From contig NZ_JACHZB010000003.1 in assembly GCF_014193255.1 (NCBI RefSeq), positions 496,001-560,000 on the forward strand: 64,000 nucleotides of DNA, read 5' to 3'. The DNA is from Rhizobium sp. BK196 (lineage in GTDB: Bacteria; Pseudomonadota; Alphaproteobacteria; Rhizobiales; Rhizobiaceae). The notes beneath the pieces were generated by a model, which did no database searches, was not told the DNA's origin, and saw nothing but the letters and a program-made list of their open reading frames with translations. Below are positions 55,633 through 63,795 of the stretch, piece by piece. How positions within the stretch are numbered: position 1 is the stretch's first letter; every line of letters begins with the position of its first letter. The position numbers and the translations under genes are program-made.

Positions 55633-56001
55633 TCAGGCGAGCTTGCCTTCTTCCGCCTTATAGAAATACTGGCTTGCCACCAGCCATCCCTTCAGCGGCC
55701 TCAGCGGCGGAATACAGGTGGCGAACATGAAGGGGCCGGTGACCAGCAGCTGGACCCAGAGCGGCGCCGAGAAGGCGACTTCCAGCCAGACGCCAAGCAG
55801 CACACTCGGCACGCAGGCGAAACAGATCACGAAGAAGGCCGGGCCGTCGGCCGGGTCGGCGAAGGAATAATCCAGCCCGCAGACTTCGCATTCCTTCTGC
55901 AGCGTGAGGAAACCCTTGAACATATGCCCCTGTCCGCAGCGCGGGCAGCGGCCCCGGATGCCGGTCTGCATCGGAGGAAGAGGAGGATATTCGGTGTCCA
56001 T
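55633..56001 (-). CDS. DUF983 family zinc-ribbon membrane protein
   Basis: 122 aa. Two CxxC pairs in GRCPRCGQGHMF and KECEVCGLDY form a zinc ribbon, followed by two membrane helices (about 55-75 and 80-102). ATG at 56001 gives the usual N-terminus. Monocistronic, with its own terminator. Function unknown; in alphaproteobacteria DUF983 genes often lie near cytochrome oxidase genes, but not here. Confidence 0.88.
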   Translation of the reverse strand: MDTEYPPLPPMQTGIRGRCPRCGQGHMFKGFLTLQKECEVCGLDYSFADPADGPAFFVICFACVPSVLLGVWLEVAFSAPLWVQLLVTGPFMFATCIPPLRPLKGWLVASQYFYKAEEGKLA

Positions 56002-56340
56002 GGCGATCTCGCTTCTCGACGTTGCGGGGCATCGGTTAATCCATTCAATGCTCCATAATGTATGCATACAATATAATTACATTGAAAGCGGATTGCCAGT
56101 CTATTCGTCAGAATGACGCAGGGATTTGCGCGTTGGGTTTGCGACGTGTGACGGCGGGAGAATTGCGGCTGCTGGGCGCATTTGCGCGCTCGTCAAAACC
56201 CCTCCCCCGGGGCTAACCCGTGGCACCGTATCGCCCAGCTTGAAACATTGAGGAAGTGAGAAGCGGCCGCAGCAAGTTAAGCCCCTCCCCTTGTGGAGAG
56301 CGGTTTGGGGCGGAGTCTTTATTGAATTGAAGCCGTCAGT
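56002..56340. other. Intergenic region with TGTATGCATACA palindrome
   Basis: 339 bp between DUF983 and a MocR gene. It holds a perfect 12-bp palindrome, TGTATGCATACA (56059-56070), in an AT-rich patch 58 bp upstream of the DUF983 start, likely an operator of a GntR-type protein. The rest (56120-56340) is GC-rich with C-runs and shows no gene. Confidence 0.5.
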
Positions 56341-57762
56341 TCAGAAAAACGAAGCCGACATTTCCGGCGGCCCCTCAAGCGCATGCGCCATGAAGTCCAG
56401 CGCGCCCTTCAGCCTCTCGCGACCGATCGGCCCGCCGAGGCAGACGCGCACGGCTTCGGGGGCAGCACCTTCGACCGTGAAAACGTCACTTGCGACCACA
56501 CCAATGCCGGAGGAGCGCATGTGGCTGCCGAAGGTCGAGCGGGTCCAGCCGTTTGTCAGCGGCAGCCAGATGTTGAAGCTGATCGGATCGGCCCTGTAGC
56601 TGCCCTCGGGCAGAATATTCGCCACCATCTGCTGGCGCGCGGACGTTTCCGCCCGGATGAAGCGCAGGATCGTGTCCGCGGTGCCGTCCTCGATCCAGCG
56701 GGTGGCCAGCGCCACCGTCATCGGCGAGGCCATGACATTGTTGGTGCGCATGGCGCTGACGAAGGGCCAGATTGCCTTGGTGTCAGGCGCCACTACGTAG
56801 GCAAGGCGAAGGCCGGCACCGATGCATTTGGCGAGACCGCCGATATGCCAGGTCAGGTCGGGCGCGATCGCAGCCAGCGGCGGCGGACCGTGCAGCGGGA
56901 TGAAGCCATAGGCATCGTCCTCGACGACAGGCACATGATATTTGCGGGCGACGGCGGCAATCTCCTCGCGGCGCTTTTCCGGAATGGTCAGCGTCAGGGG
57001 GTTCTGCAGGGTCGGATTGAGATAGAGGGCCTTCGGGGCCAGGCGCTCGCAGGCCTCGGCGAAGTCATCGGGCAGGATGCCCTCCTCATCCATCGGCAGA
57101 CCGGAGAGATTGAGGCGCAACTGGGCAGCGATCGAGCGCATACCGGGATAGGTGATGTTTTCCGACAGCACGGTCTCGCCAGGCTTGGCCAGCAGGCCGA
57201 AGATCGCGAGCAGCGCCGGATGGGCGCCGGGTGTCACGAAGATGCGCTCCTGCGAGAGCACCAGCCCGCGGCGGCTCAGCCAGGCGGCAGCCGCCTCCTT
57301 GTCCATGCCCGAGCCTCCAAAACCCTGGTAGCGTAGCAGCGGGATGAGATTGGTTGCCACCGCCGACATGCCCTCGCGCATACGGGCGATCAGATCCTGA
57401 TCATCCGGCTCGGGCGGCAGGTTCATGGAGAAATCGACGACGGAGGCGCGGCGCGGATCGGGCGCGGCATCGGAGGCGAAGCCGCGGCGCTCCCTGTCCT
57501 GCCTGCCGGTGACGAAGGTGCCGCGGCCGACATGCGAATCCACCAGGCCGCGCTTGTGCGCCTCCACATAACCGCGCGCCACCGTGGTGAAATCGATGTT
57601 CAGGCGCTTGGCGAGCTCGCGCTGCGGCGGCAGCCGGTCCCCCACCGCGAGCACGCCGCTTCGCAGATCCATTTCGATCAGATCGGCAATTGCCATGTAA
57701 CGGGGGCTTGATGAGCGGGTAAGGTCGGGATGCCAGTTTTTCACGTGTGATCCAAAATCCAT
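56341..57762 (-). CDS. MocR-type regulator: GntR HTH fused to aminotransferase-like domain
   Basis: 473 aa. The N-terminal winged helix (RYMAIADLIEMDLRSGVLAV, RELAKRLNIDFTTVARGYVE) is joined to a fold-type I PLP domain with VVEDDAYGFIPLHG and HIGGLAKCIGAGLRLAYVV, where Lys is the Schiff-base residue. ATG at 57762 drops a non-conserved extension. MocR proteins sense PLP or amino compounds. It follows a second MocR gene on the same strand, 90 bp apart. Confidence 0.88.
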   Translation of the reverse strand: MDFGSHVKNWHPDLTRSSSPRYMAIADLIEMDLRSGVLAVGDRLPPQRELAKRLNIDFTTVARGYVEAHKRGLVDSHVGRGTFVTGRQDRERRGFASDAAPDPRRASVVDFSMNLPPEPDDQDLIARMREGMSAVATNLIPLLRYQGFGGSGMDKEAAAAWLSRRGLVLSQERIFVTPGAHPALLAIFGLLAKPGETVLSENITYPGMRSIAAQLRLNLSGLPMDEEGILPDDFAEACERLAPKALYLNPTLQNPLTLTIPEKRREEIAAVARKYHVPVVEDDAYGFIPLHGPPPLAAIAPDLTWHIGGLAKCIGAGLRLAYVVAPDTKAIWPFVSAMRTNNVMASPMTVALATRWIEDGTADTILRFIRAETSARQQMVANILPEGSYRADPISFNIWLPLTNGWTRSTFGSHMRSSGIGVVASDVFTVEGAAPEAVRVCLGGPIGRERLKGALDFMAHALEGPPEMSASFF

Positions 57763-57852
57763 TCTCAAGGCCGGCAGGATCTGGCCTGGATTGACTGTAT
57801 ATTGTTGTGTAGCGATCCTGTCATCCCAAAACATTCGGCATGCGACAGCGTA

Positions 57853-59262
57853 TCACTCAGCTGACCGTTCCGCCTGCCTGAGCGAGTCCCGCAGCACCAC
57901 AAACACCCTGTCATCCAGCGTCTGCGAGACATTGAAGCGCATGAAGCCTGTTGCCGATTGCGACAGGCTGAAGGCGTTGCCCGGGGCGAGGACAACATTC
58001 CGGGCAAGTGCGGCACGCGCGACTGCCGCGGCATCCAGGCCATCCGGCAGGTGACACCAGAGGAACATGCCGGCCTGCGGCTCCAGCCAGGGGCGAATCC
58101 CCAGAGGCTTCAGGCGGGCCGTCACTTCGAACATCACCTTGGCAAGACGGCTGCGCAGGCCCTCGGCATGTTTGCGATAGCTGCCGTCGCTGAGCACACC
58201 AAGCACCAGCTCGGCATTCAGCCTGGCGCCGCCGAAGGAGGTGGCGATCTTGAGGTCGATCAGGCCCTCGATCCATTGCGGTCGCGCCGCGATGAAGCCG
58301 CAGCGCGCGGCAGCCGAGAGCGTCTTTGAAAAGCTGCCGATATGGATGACGCGATCGAGGCCGTCAAAGGCGGCAAGGCGCGGAGCCGGCGTCAGTTCGA
58401 AATCGGCGAAGATATCGTCCTCGATGATGGTGAGGCCGTGTTGCTCGGCAAGCTTGAGCAGCCGGTGGGCCGTGACCGGCGAGAGCGTGGCCCCGGTTGG
58501 ATTGTGGATAGCCGAATTGGTGATGTAGAGGCGCGGCCGATGCTCGGTAAGCGCTGCGGCGAAGAGCTCGATATCGGGGCCTGAGGGCGTATAGGGGACG
58601 CTGACGACCTTGGCGCGGTGGGCTCTGAGCAATGCATGGAAGTTGAAGTAACAGGGATCGTCGACCAGCACGGTATCGCCCGGCTCGATGAGGAAACGGC
58701 AAAGAAAATCGATCGCCTGCGTGCCGGATTCGGTGAGCATGACCTGATCCGGCGATGCCTCGATGCCGCGCTCCGCCGCGCGGCGTGCAATCAGCTGACG
58801 CAGCGGCTTGAGGCCGAGGGGCGAGCCGTAATCGGAAAGGCTTGCGGCATCGGCGCGCGATAGTGATCGCAATGCCCGGCGGATCGCGTCTTCGGGAAGC
58901 CATGCGGGCGGCAGCCAGCCGCAGCCCGGTTTGAGGTCGCTTTCCTGCGCCTCCAGCGATTGTCGCGATACCCAGAAGGGATCGACGGCGCGGTCGAGCT
59001 TCGGGCCGATATTGGCGAGCGAGAGCGGAGCTGTCTGGCTGGCGACATAGAAGCCGGAACCGGGGCGGGAGAGGATCGCGCCTTCGGCGACCAGCCGCTC
59101 ATAGGCATCGACCACGGTCGAGGCCGAGACTTTCAAGGTTCCCGACAGGCTGCGGATCGAAGGCAGCCTGGCGCCGGGCGTGAGGCTGCGGCCGGCAATA
59201 CGCTGGCGGATCGTCGTCATGACCATGCCGACCCGGCTGCCTGCTTGTATCTGTTCGTCCAT
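57853..59262 (-). CDS. MocR-type regulator: GntR HTH fused to aminotransferase-like domain
   Basis: 469 aa. GntR part: MTTIRQRIAGRSLTPGARLP, SGTLKVSASTVVDAYERLVA; PLP part: NPTGATLSPVTAHRLL, IIEDDIFADFELTP and HIGSFSKTLSAAARCGFIAA with the Schiff-base Lys. ATG at 59262 has AAGGAAG upstream; the open frame continues to 59655 but that part is antisense to the next gene. Divergent from an EamA transporter 108 bp away, its likely target. Paralog of the next gene downstream. Confidence 0.9.
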   Translation of the reverse strand: MDEQIQAGSRVGMVMTTIRQRIAGRSLTPGARLPSIRSLSGTLKVSASTVVDAYERLVAEGAILSRPGSGFYVASQTAPLSLANIGPKLDRAVDPFWVSRQSLEAQESDLKPGCGWLPPAWLPEDAIRRALRSLSRADAASLSDYGSPLGLKPLRQLIARRAAERGIEASPDQVMLTESGTQAIDFLCRFLIEPGDTVLVDDPCYFNFHALLRAHRAKVVSVPYTPSGPDIELFAAALTEHRPRLYITNSAIHNPTGATLSPVTAHRLLKLAEQHGLTIIEDDIFADFELTPAPRLAAFDGLDRVIHIGSFSKTLSAAARCGFIAARPQWIEGLIDLKIATSFGGARLNAELVLGVLSDGSYRKHAEGLRSRLAKVMFEVTARLKPLGIRPWLEPQAGMFLWCHLPDGLDAAAVARAALARNVVLAPGNAFSLSQSATGFMRFNVSQTLDDRVFVVLRDSLRQAERSAE

Positions 59263-59370
59263 CCGTACTGCTTCCTTCACCATAACAGTTTCGGCAAATT
59301 GTATCGAACCGTGGCTGGCAGCGCCAGTGCGAACGGCGGATAAGCATGGGGCAAACAAAGGAGTGCCTAC

Positions 59371-60234
59371 ATGGATCGCACAACGACCGGATGGATCAAT
59401 GGTTTTATCGGCGTGCTCATCTTCAGCGGATCGCTGCCGGCCACGCGTGTGGCCGTGATGCAGCTCGATCCAGTGTTCATCACGGTGGCGCGAGCGGCGA
59501 TTGCCGGTATCCTGGCGCTCTGCCTGCTGATCGCCTTCCGGGAAAGGCGGCCTTCGCGGCAGGATCTCACTTCGCTCGTTGTCATCGCGCTCGGCGTCGT
59601 AGTCGGCTTTCCGCTGCTGACGGCGCTGGCTCTGCAGCATGTGACCTCGGCGCATTCGATCGTCTTCATCGGCCTGCTGCCGCTGGCGACGGCGATCTTC
59701 GGCGTTATCAGGGGCGGTGAGCGCCCGAAGCCGGCTTTCTGGCTCTTCTCGCTGCTCGGCAGCGCGCTGGTCGCGGGCTTTGCGCTGATGCAGGGGCTTA
59801 CCGCCTCGCCCATCGGCGATGCGCTGATGCTCGGCGCCGTTATCGTCTGCGGGCTTGGCTATGCAGAAGGAGCACGACTGTCACGCCAGCTCGGCGGCTG
59901 GCAGGTGATCTCCTGGGCACTGGTGGTTTCGCTGCCGGTGATGATCGTTCTAGCAATCGCCTACCGGCCGCCGAGCTTTGCCGAGATCCAGACGCCGGCC
60001 ATGCTGGGGCTCGCCTATGTCTCGCTCTTCAGCATGCTGATCGGCTTCATCTTCTGGTATCGCGGCCTCGCGCAGGGCGGTATCGCCGCCGTCGGTCAGC
60101 TGCAGCTGCTGCAGCCCTTTTTCGGCCTGGCGCTTGCTGCAACGCTGCTGCGCGAAACGGTGAGCTGGTCGATGCTCGCAGTGACGGTGGCCATCATCCT
60201 CTGTGTGGCGGGAGCGCGCAGGTTCGCGAAATAG
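59371..60234 (+). CDS. EamA/DMT family transporter
   Basis: 287-aa ten-helix transporter with two EamA repeats. GVLIFSGSLPATRVAVMQLD and YVSLFSMLIGFIFWYRGLAQ are typical helix segments. AGGAG precedes the ATG. Divergent from a MocR-type regulator, a pairing seen for exporters of amino acids or vitamin B6-type compounds. Substrate is inferred only at this level. Confidence 0.88.
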   Translation: MDRTTTGWINGFIGVLIFSGSLPATRVAVMQLDPVFITVARAAIAGILALCLLIAFRERRPSRQDLTSLVVIALGVVVGFPLLTALALQHVTSAHSIVFIGLLPLATAIFGVIRGGERPKPAFWLFSLLGSALVAGFALMQGLTASPIGDALMLGAVIVCGLGYAEGARLSRQLGGWQVISWALVVSLPVMIVLAIAYRPPSFAEIQTPAMLGLAYVSLFSMLIGFIFWYRGLAQGGIAAVGQLQLLQPFFGLALAATLLRETVSWSMLAVTVAIILCVAGARRFAK

Positions 60235-60279
60235 GCCGGCAAATTGACAGGCCGGGTGTCATGTAATAACAAAAGCTAC

Positions 60280-60996
60280 ATGATGCAGATTGACGATCAC
60301 CCCAGTCCGCCCGCCTCTCGCAGGACGGCATCTGCCTTTACCGGCGATGCCGTCAAATCCTATCTCAAAGGGCCGCCGCGGCAGGTACCTGGCTTTTCAA
60401 GCCTGCATCGGATGGCGGCAATGCTGATGGCGGAGCGGATGCCTGACAATGGTCGCGTGCTCGTGCTCGGCGCCGGTGGCGGGCTTGAACTCAAGGCCTT
60501 TGCCGAGGCGCGTGCGGGCTGGACTTTTGATGGCGTCGACCCCTCCGCCGACATGCTGCAATTGGCGCGGGAGGTTGCCGACGAACATAGCAGCCGTATC
60601 GGCTTTCACCAGGGCGGCATCGATGCCGCGCCTGAAGGCCCTTTCGACGCCGCCGTTTGCCTGCTGACTTTCCATCATATCCCCGTAGAGCAGAGGCTTG
60701 AAATACTTTTGCAAATTCGCCGCCGACTGAGAGCCGGCGCCCCCTTTGTTGTTGCGCATATGAGCTTCCCGCAAACCGAGCCGGAGCGATCGCTGTGGAT
60801 CGATCGCCATATCGCCTATGGCGCGCCTGACGGAACAGACCCTTTCCGACAGGAGAATGCACGCAAGGCGGTGCGGGAAAGGCTGCATATTCTCGCCCCC
60901 GACGAAGAGGAGGCCATGTTGCGCACGGCAGGCTTTTCAGATGTCAGCCTGTTCTACGCCGCCTTCAGCTTCAGGGGATGGGTCACTTATGCTTAG
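60280..60996 (+). CDS. Class I SAM-dependent methyltransferase
   Basis: 238 aa. SAM motif I is RVLVLGAGGGLELKAF, motif post-I DGVDPSADMLQLAR, and DAAVCLLTFHHIP marks motif II. ATG at 60280 is preferred over a TTG at 60244; a second ATG follows at 60283. It lies 45 bp after the EamA gene on the same strand, so it may be co-transcribed. Substrate unknown. Confidence 0.88.
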   Translation: MMQIDDHPSPPASRRTASAFTGDAVKSYLKGPPRQVPGFSSLHRMAAMLMAERMPDNGRVLVLGAGGGLELKAFAEARAGWTFDGVDPSADMLQLAREVADEHSSRIGFHQGGIDAAPEGPFDAAVCLLTFHHIPVEQRLEILLQIRRRLRAGAPFVVAHMSFPQTEPERSLWIDRHIAYGAPDGTDPFRQENARKAVRERLHILAPDEEEAMLRTAGFSDVSLFYAAFSFRGWVTYA

Positions 60997-61016
60997 GCAG
61001 CCTGCTCCGGCGGCCT

Positions 61017-61637
61017 TTAGACCTGCCTGATCCGGTCGCGGTGTGCGGCCTGCTTGGCGCGGTTGCCGCAGAGCGCCATGCTGCACCAGCGCCTGCGGTG
61101 ACCGCGCGTGTGGTCGGCAAACAGCAGGGTGCAGGACTGTCCCTCGCAGGCTTTTACATTGGAAAAATCCTCGGTGCAGACGAAGCGGCCGAGCGCCTCG
61201 CCGACCGGCAGCAGCAATGCTTCCGGCGAGCGCCATTTGCGCATCGGCTGGAATTCGAAAGCCTCGCCTTCGTCGGTCTGCCGCACCACGACGCGGCTAT
61301 AGCCTTCGTCGCGCTCCAGCAGGCGGTTCAGCGGTTCGAGTTCGGCCAGGGCGCCGGGCTTCAACCGTTTTCCCTTGTGCTCGCGGACGAAGGTCCGGAA
61401 CCACTCGCGGAGGTTCCTCGCTTGATCGGCGACCTTGTCCAATTCTCCCGGCAGCGCCTGAGCCCGCATGGCTTCCAGCGTTTCCGGCGAGACAAGCTTT
61501 GCCTGCTCGAGCCAGCACAGCAACCCCTCCCCATCCTCGATCCAATCGACAGGCGCATCGGCGCCTGTTGCCACCGAGTTCAGAAAATCCAGCGCTAGCG
61601 CGTCGCCCAGGAAAAGGGCGGGAGAGGGGTTAGCCAT
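61017..61637 (-). CDS. CGNR zinc-finger protein (ABATE domain)
   Basis: 206 aa. The N-terminal ABATE domain includes LALDFLNSVATG, and the C-terminal CGNR zinc finger is RRWCSMALCGNRAKQAAHR with upstream Cys in KACEGQSCTLLF. These proteins are probable DNA-binding stress regulators. ATG at 61637 gives the standard start. Divergent from an alpha/beta hydrolase across a symmetric operator-like region. Confidence 0.9.
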   Translation of the reverse strand: MANPSPALFLGDALALDFLNSVATGADAPVDWIEDGEGLLCWLEQAKLVSPETLEAMRAQALPGELDKVADQARNLREWFRTFVREHKGKRLKPGALAELEPLNRLLERDEGYSRVVVRQTDEGEAFEFQPMRKWRSPEALLLPVGEALGRFVCTEDFSNVKACEGQSCTLLFADHTRGHRRRWCSMALCGNRAKQAAHRDRIRQV

Positions 61638-61701
61638 CACAGGTCCTATTCCGGCTGCCGGTTGCAATCAAAAGCAGCCTCTTTCGAAACGTGATTAATA
61701 C

Positions 61702-61774
61702 GTAACCACTCAAAAGGTTGTTGACAAGTTACTTTATTCGAGAGTAACCGTTCTATATCGATTTAAACAGTTAC
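61702..61774. promoter_or_regulatory. Symmetric four-half-site operator with TTGACA promoter element
   Basis: GTAAC (61702), GTTAC (61728), GTAAC (61744) and GTTAC (61770) are spaced 26, 16 and 26 bp, exactly symmetric about 61738. TTGACA at 61721 puts the inner pair over the promoter spacer. It sits between the divergent CGNR and hydrolase genes. Confidence 0.55.
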
Positions 61775-61879
61775 AAGCTGAAAACGAAGAAGAAGGTCAT
61801 CCGCGAGGCGGCGGCAACAGTGGCCGCAGCCCGAACGACCGACATATCGCCCCTCATCTCAACCGAAGGAAACATGATC

Positions 61880-62719
61880 ATGACCAAGATCAGCTACCGC
61901 AACACCACCGTCGACGGCATCAAGATCGCCTATCGCGAGGCCGGCCCCAAAGGCGCGCAAAAGCTCCTGCTGCTGCATGGCTTCCCGACCTCCGGCCACA
62001 TGTTTCGCGATCTGATCCCGCTGCTGGCCGATCGTTACCATATTATCGCACCCGACCTTCCAGGCTTCGGCCAGTCGGACGATCCCGCGGTCAACAGCTT
62101 CGACAGCATTGCAGACACGATCGACCGCTTCACAGAGATCGTCGGCTTCGATCGCTACGCAGTCTATGTCTTCGACTATGGCGCTCCGACCGGCTTCCGC
62201 CTGGCTGTGAAGCACCCAGAGCGGATCACGGGCATCATCTCGCAGAATGGCAATGCCTATGTCGATGGCCTCAGCGATGCATGGAACCCGGTGCAGGCCT
62301 ATTGGCAGGACGCCAGCGCAGAAAACCGCGCCGTGCTGAAGGCGTTCCTCGGGCCGGAAACGACGATCTGGCAGTATACGCATGGCGTTGCCGATACGAC
62401 CAGGAATTCGCCCGACGGTTACTCGCTCGACAATTTCTACCTCTCGCGACCAGGCGCGGAAGACGTACAGCTCGATTTGATGGGCGACTACAAGAGCAAT
62501 GTGGCGCTCTACCCGACCTTCCAGAACTATTTCCGGACCCACAGGCCGCGCTTCCTCGCCGTTTGGGGCAAGAACGATCCCTTCTTCCTGCCGCCGGGCG
62601 CGGAAGCCTTCGCCCGCGATATTCCTGACGCCACGATCAAGTTCTTCGATACGGGCCATTTCGCGCTCGAAACACATGCGGACGAGATTGCCGCTGCGAT
62701 CCGCGATTTCCTCGGCTGA
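61880..62719 (+). CDS. Alpha/beta hydrolase with aspartate nucleophile (haloalkane dehalogenase-like)
   Basis: 279 aa. Oxyanion loop LLHGFPTSGHMFR; nucleophile elbow VYVFDYGAPTG places Asp99 where esterases have Ser; acid Asp233 (VWGKNDPFF); base His260 (DTGHFALETH). An Asp nucleophile is typical of dehalogenases and some epoxide hydrolases, but the Trp that follows it in classic haloalkane dehalogenases is Tyr here. ATG at 61880 has AAGGA at 9 nt. Dehalogenase activity is inferred. Confidence 0.85.
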   Translation: MTKISYRNTTVDGIKIAYREAGPKGAQKLLLLHGFPTSGHMFRDLIPLLADRYHIIAPDLPGFGQSDDPAVNSFDSIADTIDRFTEIVGFDRYAVYVFDYGAPTGFRLAVKHPERITGIISQNGNAYVDGLSDAWNPVQAYWQDASAENRAVLKAFLGPETTIWQYTHGVADTTRNSPDGYSLDNFYLSRPGAEDVQLDLMGDYKSNVALYPTFQNYFRTHRPRFLAVWGKNDPFFLPPGAEAFARDIPDATIKFFDTGHFALETHADEIAAAIRDFLG

Positions 62720-62729
62720 GGTTGACTGA

Positions 62730-63104
62730 TTAGTCGGAAGTGACACAGAAATTGTTGCCTTCTGGATCGTTTAGCACCGTGTAATCAGCCGTCTCCCGCA
62801 CGAAGGTCGCGCCCAGGGATATCAGGCGCGCGACCTCTTTTACCCGGTCGTCGGCAGCGATATCGAGATGAACGCGGTTGCGGGCCGGCCGCTCTCCCCG
62901 GCGAAGATGGAAGCAGAGGCGCGTTCCTGGGCCTGCGACCATCACCACCGGGTCGGTTTCGGGTGTCAGGCCGAGCACTGCCAGGCGTGCGATTTCCTCG
63001 TCGTCGTAAGGCAGAACTGCATAGCCATCGAGCGCTTCGGCCCAGAAGCGGGCGACGCGCGAGGGCACATCGCAATCGATGACGATTTCCTTCAAACGAC
63101 CCAT
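62730..63104 (-). CDS. VOC family protein (glyoxalase-like)
   Basis: 124 aa. VIDCDVPSRVARFWAEALDG is the first VOC unit and VHLDIAADDRVKEVARLISL, then LNDPEGNNFCV, the second. It resembles the Glyoxalase_6 group. It converges on the hydrolase gene (10 bp between stops) and follows a small membrane-protein frame by 6 bp. Confidence 0.88.
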   Translation of the reverse strand: MGRLKEIVIDCDVPSRVARFWAEALDGYAVLPYDDEEIARLAVLGLTPETDPVVMVAGPGTRLCFHLRRGERPARNRVHLDIAADDRVKEVARLISLGATFVRETADYTVLNDPEGNNFCVTSD

Positions 63105-63110
63105 CGGTTC

Positions 63111-63254
63111 TCACGAATTGCCGGAGCGGCGCTGGACGACACGTTCAGCGACCGCGCCGCCGGCTGCGGGAAGCAGGGCGAAAAGGATCAGCTGCGGCGT
63201 TCCCGTCAGCGTCAACAGGCTGGACAGGAGGATGGCGACGAGCATTCCCGCCAT
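63111..63254 (-). CDS. Possible 47-residue small membrane protein
   Basis: Frame MAGMLVAILLSSLLTLTGTP continues with another hydrophobic run (QLILFALLPAAGGAVAE) and a basic tail. It could form one or two short membrane helices. Its stop lies 6 bp before the VOC start on the same strand, suggesting an operon. No good ribosome site and no family recognised. Confidence 0.4.
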   Translation of the reverse strand: MAGMLVAILLSSLLTLTGTPQLILFALLPAAGGAVAERVVQRRSGNS

Positions 63255-63350
63255 CGGGCGTCAATGGAAATGAGTTCATAAGGCTCCACATGGGATGCTC
63301 TGCGGTATCGGCAATGAGCGATTGGGCGGGACCGCCTTTGGTCCGCCGAA

Positions 63351-63782
63351 TTAAGCGCTCACTTTCTTCGATGCCGGTTTGCGCGCAGTGTTCAGCGCCA
63401 CCGCCGCCTGCACCAACGCCGTCAGGGCCGCCTCGTCGATTTTCTCCCCTTCGTGAATATCGATCGCGCGGCGCGTATTGCCTTCGAGGCTGGAATTAAA
63501 GAGGTTGGACGGGTCTTCCACGGAAGCGCCCTTGGCGAAGGTCAGCTTGACGACCGCCTTATAGGTTTCGCCGGTGCAGATGATGCCGGCATGTTCCCAA
63601 ACGGGGACGCCGCGCCATTTCCACGTTTCCTCTACCTCCGGGTCAGCCTCGCGGATGATGGCCCTGATGCGGGCGAGCGTTTGGCCGCGCCAGTCGCCGA
63701 GCTCCTCGATCTTCGCATCGATGCGCTCGGAGGGAGAGGCTTCCTTCTTCTCGGTTTCCTTTTTCGTCGTCGCGGCTTTCAT
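63351..63782 (-). CDS. DUF1801 family protein
   Basis: 143 aa with a Lys/Glu-rich N-terminal tail. KIEELGDWRGQTLARIRAII and WKWRGVPVWEHAGIICTGET are the DUF1801/YdhG motifs, and the end AARKPASKK is basic. A second, partial DUF1801 gene follows upstream on the same strand at the window edge. Function unknown. Confidence 0.85.
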   Translation of the reverse strand: MKAATTKKETEKKEASPSERIDAKIEELGDWRGQTLARIRAIIREADPEVEETWKWRGVPVWEHAGIICTGETYKAVVKLTFAKGASVEDPSNLFNSSLEGNTRRAIDIHEGEKIDEAALTALVQAAVALNTARKPASKKVSA

Positions 63783-63795
63783 CAGACTCTCTTCC

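Noticed and set aside
59263..59655. N-terminal extension of the second MocR protein
   Set aside because: It is antisense to the EamA gene and a good ribosome site supports the start at 59262.
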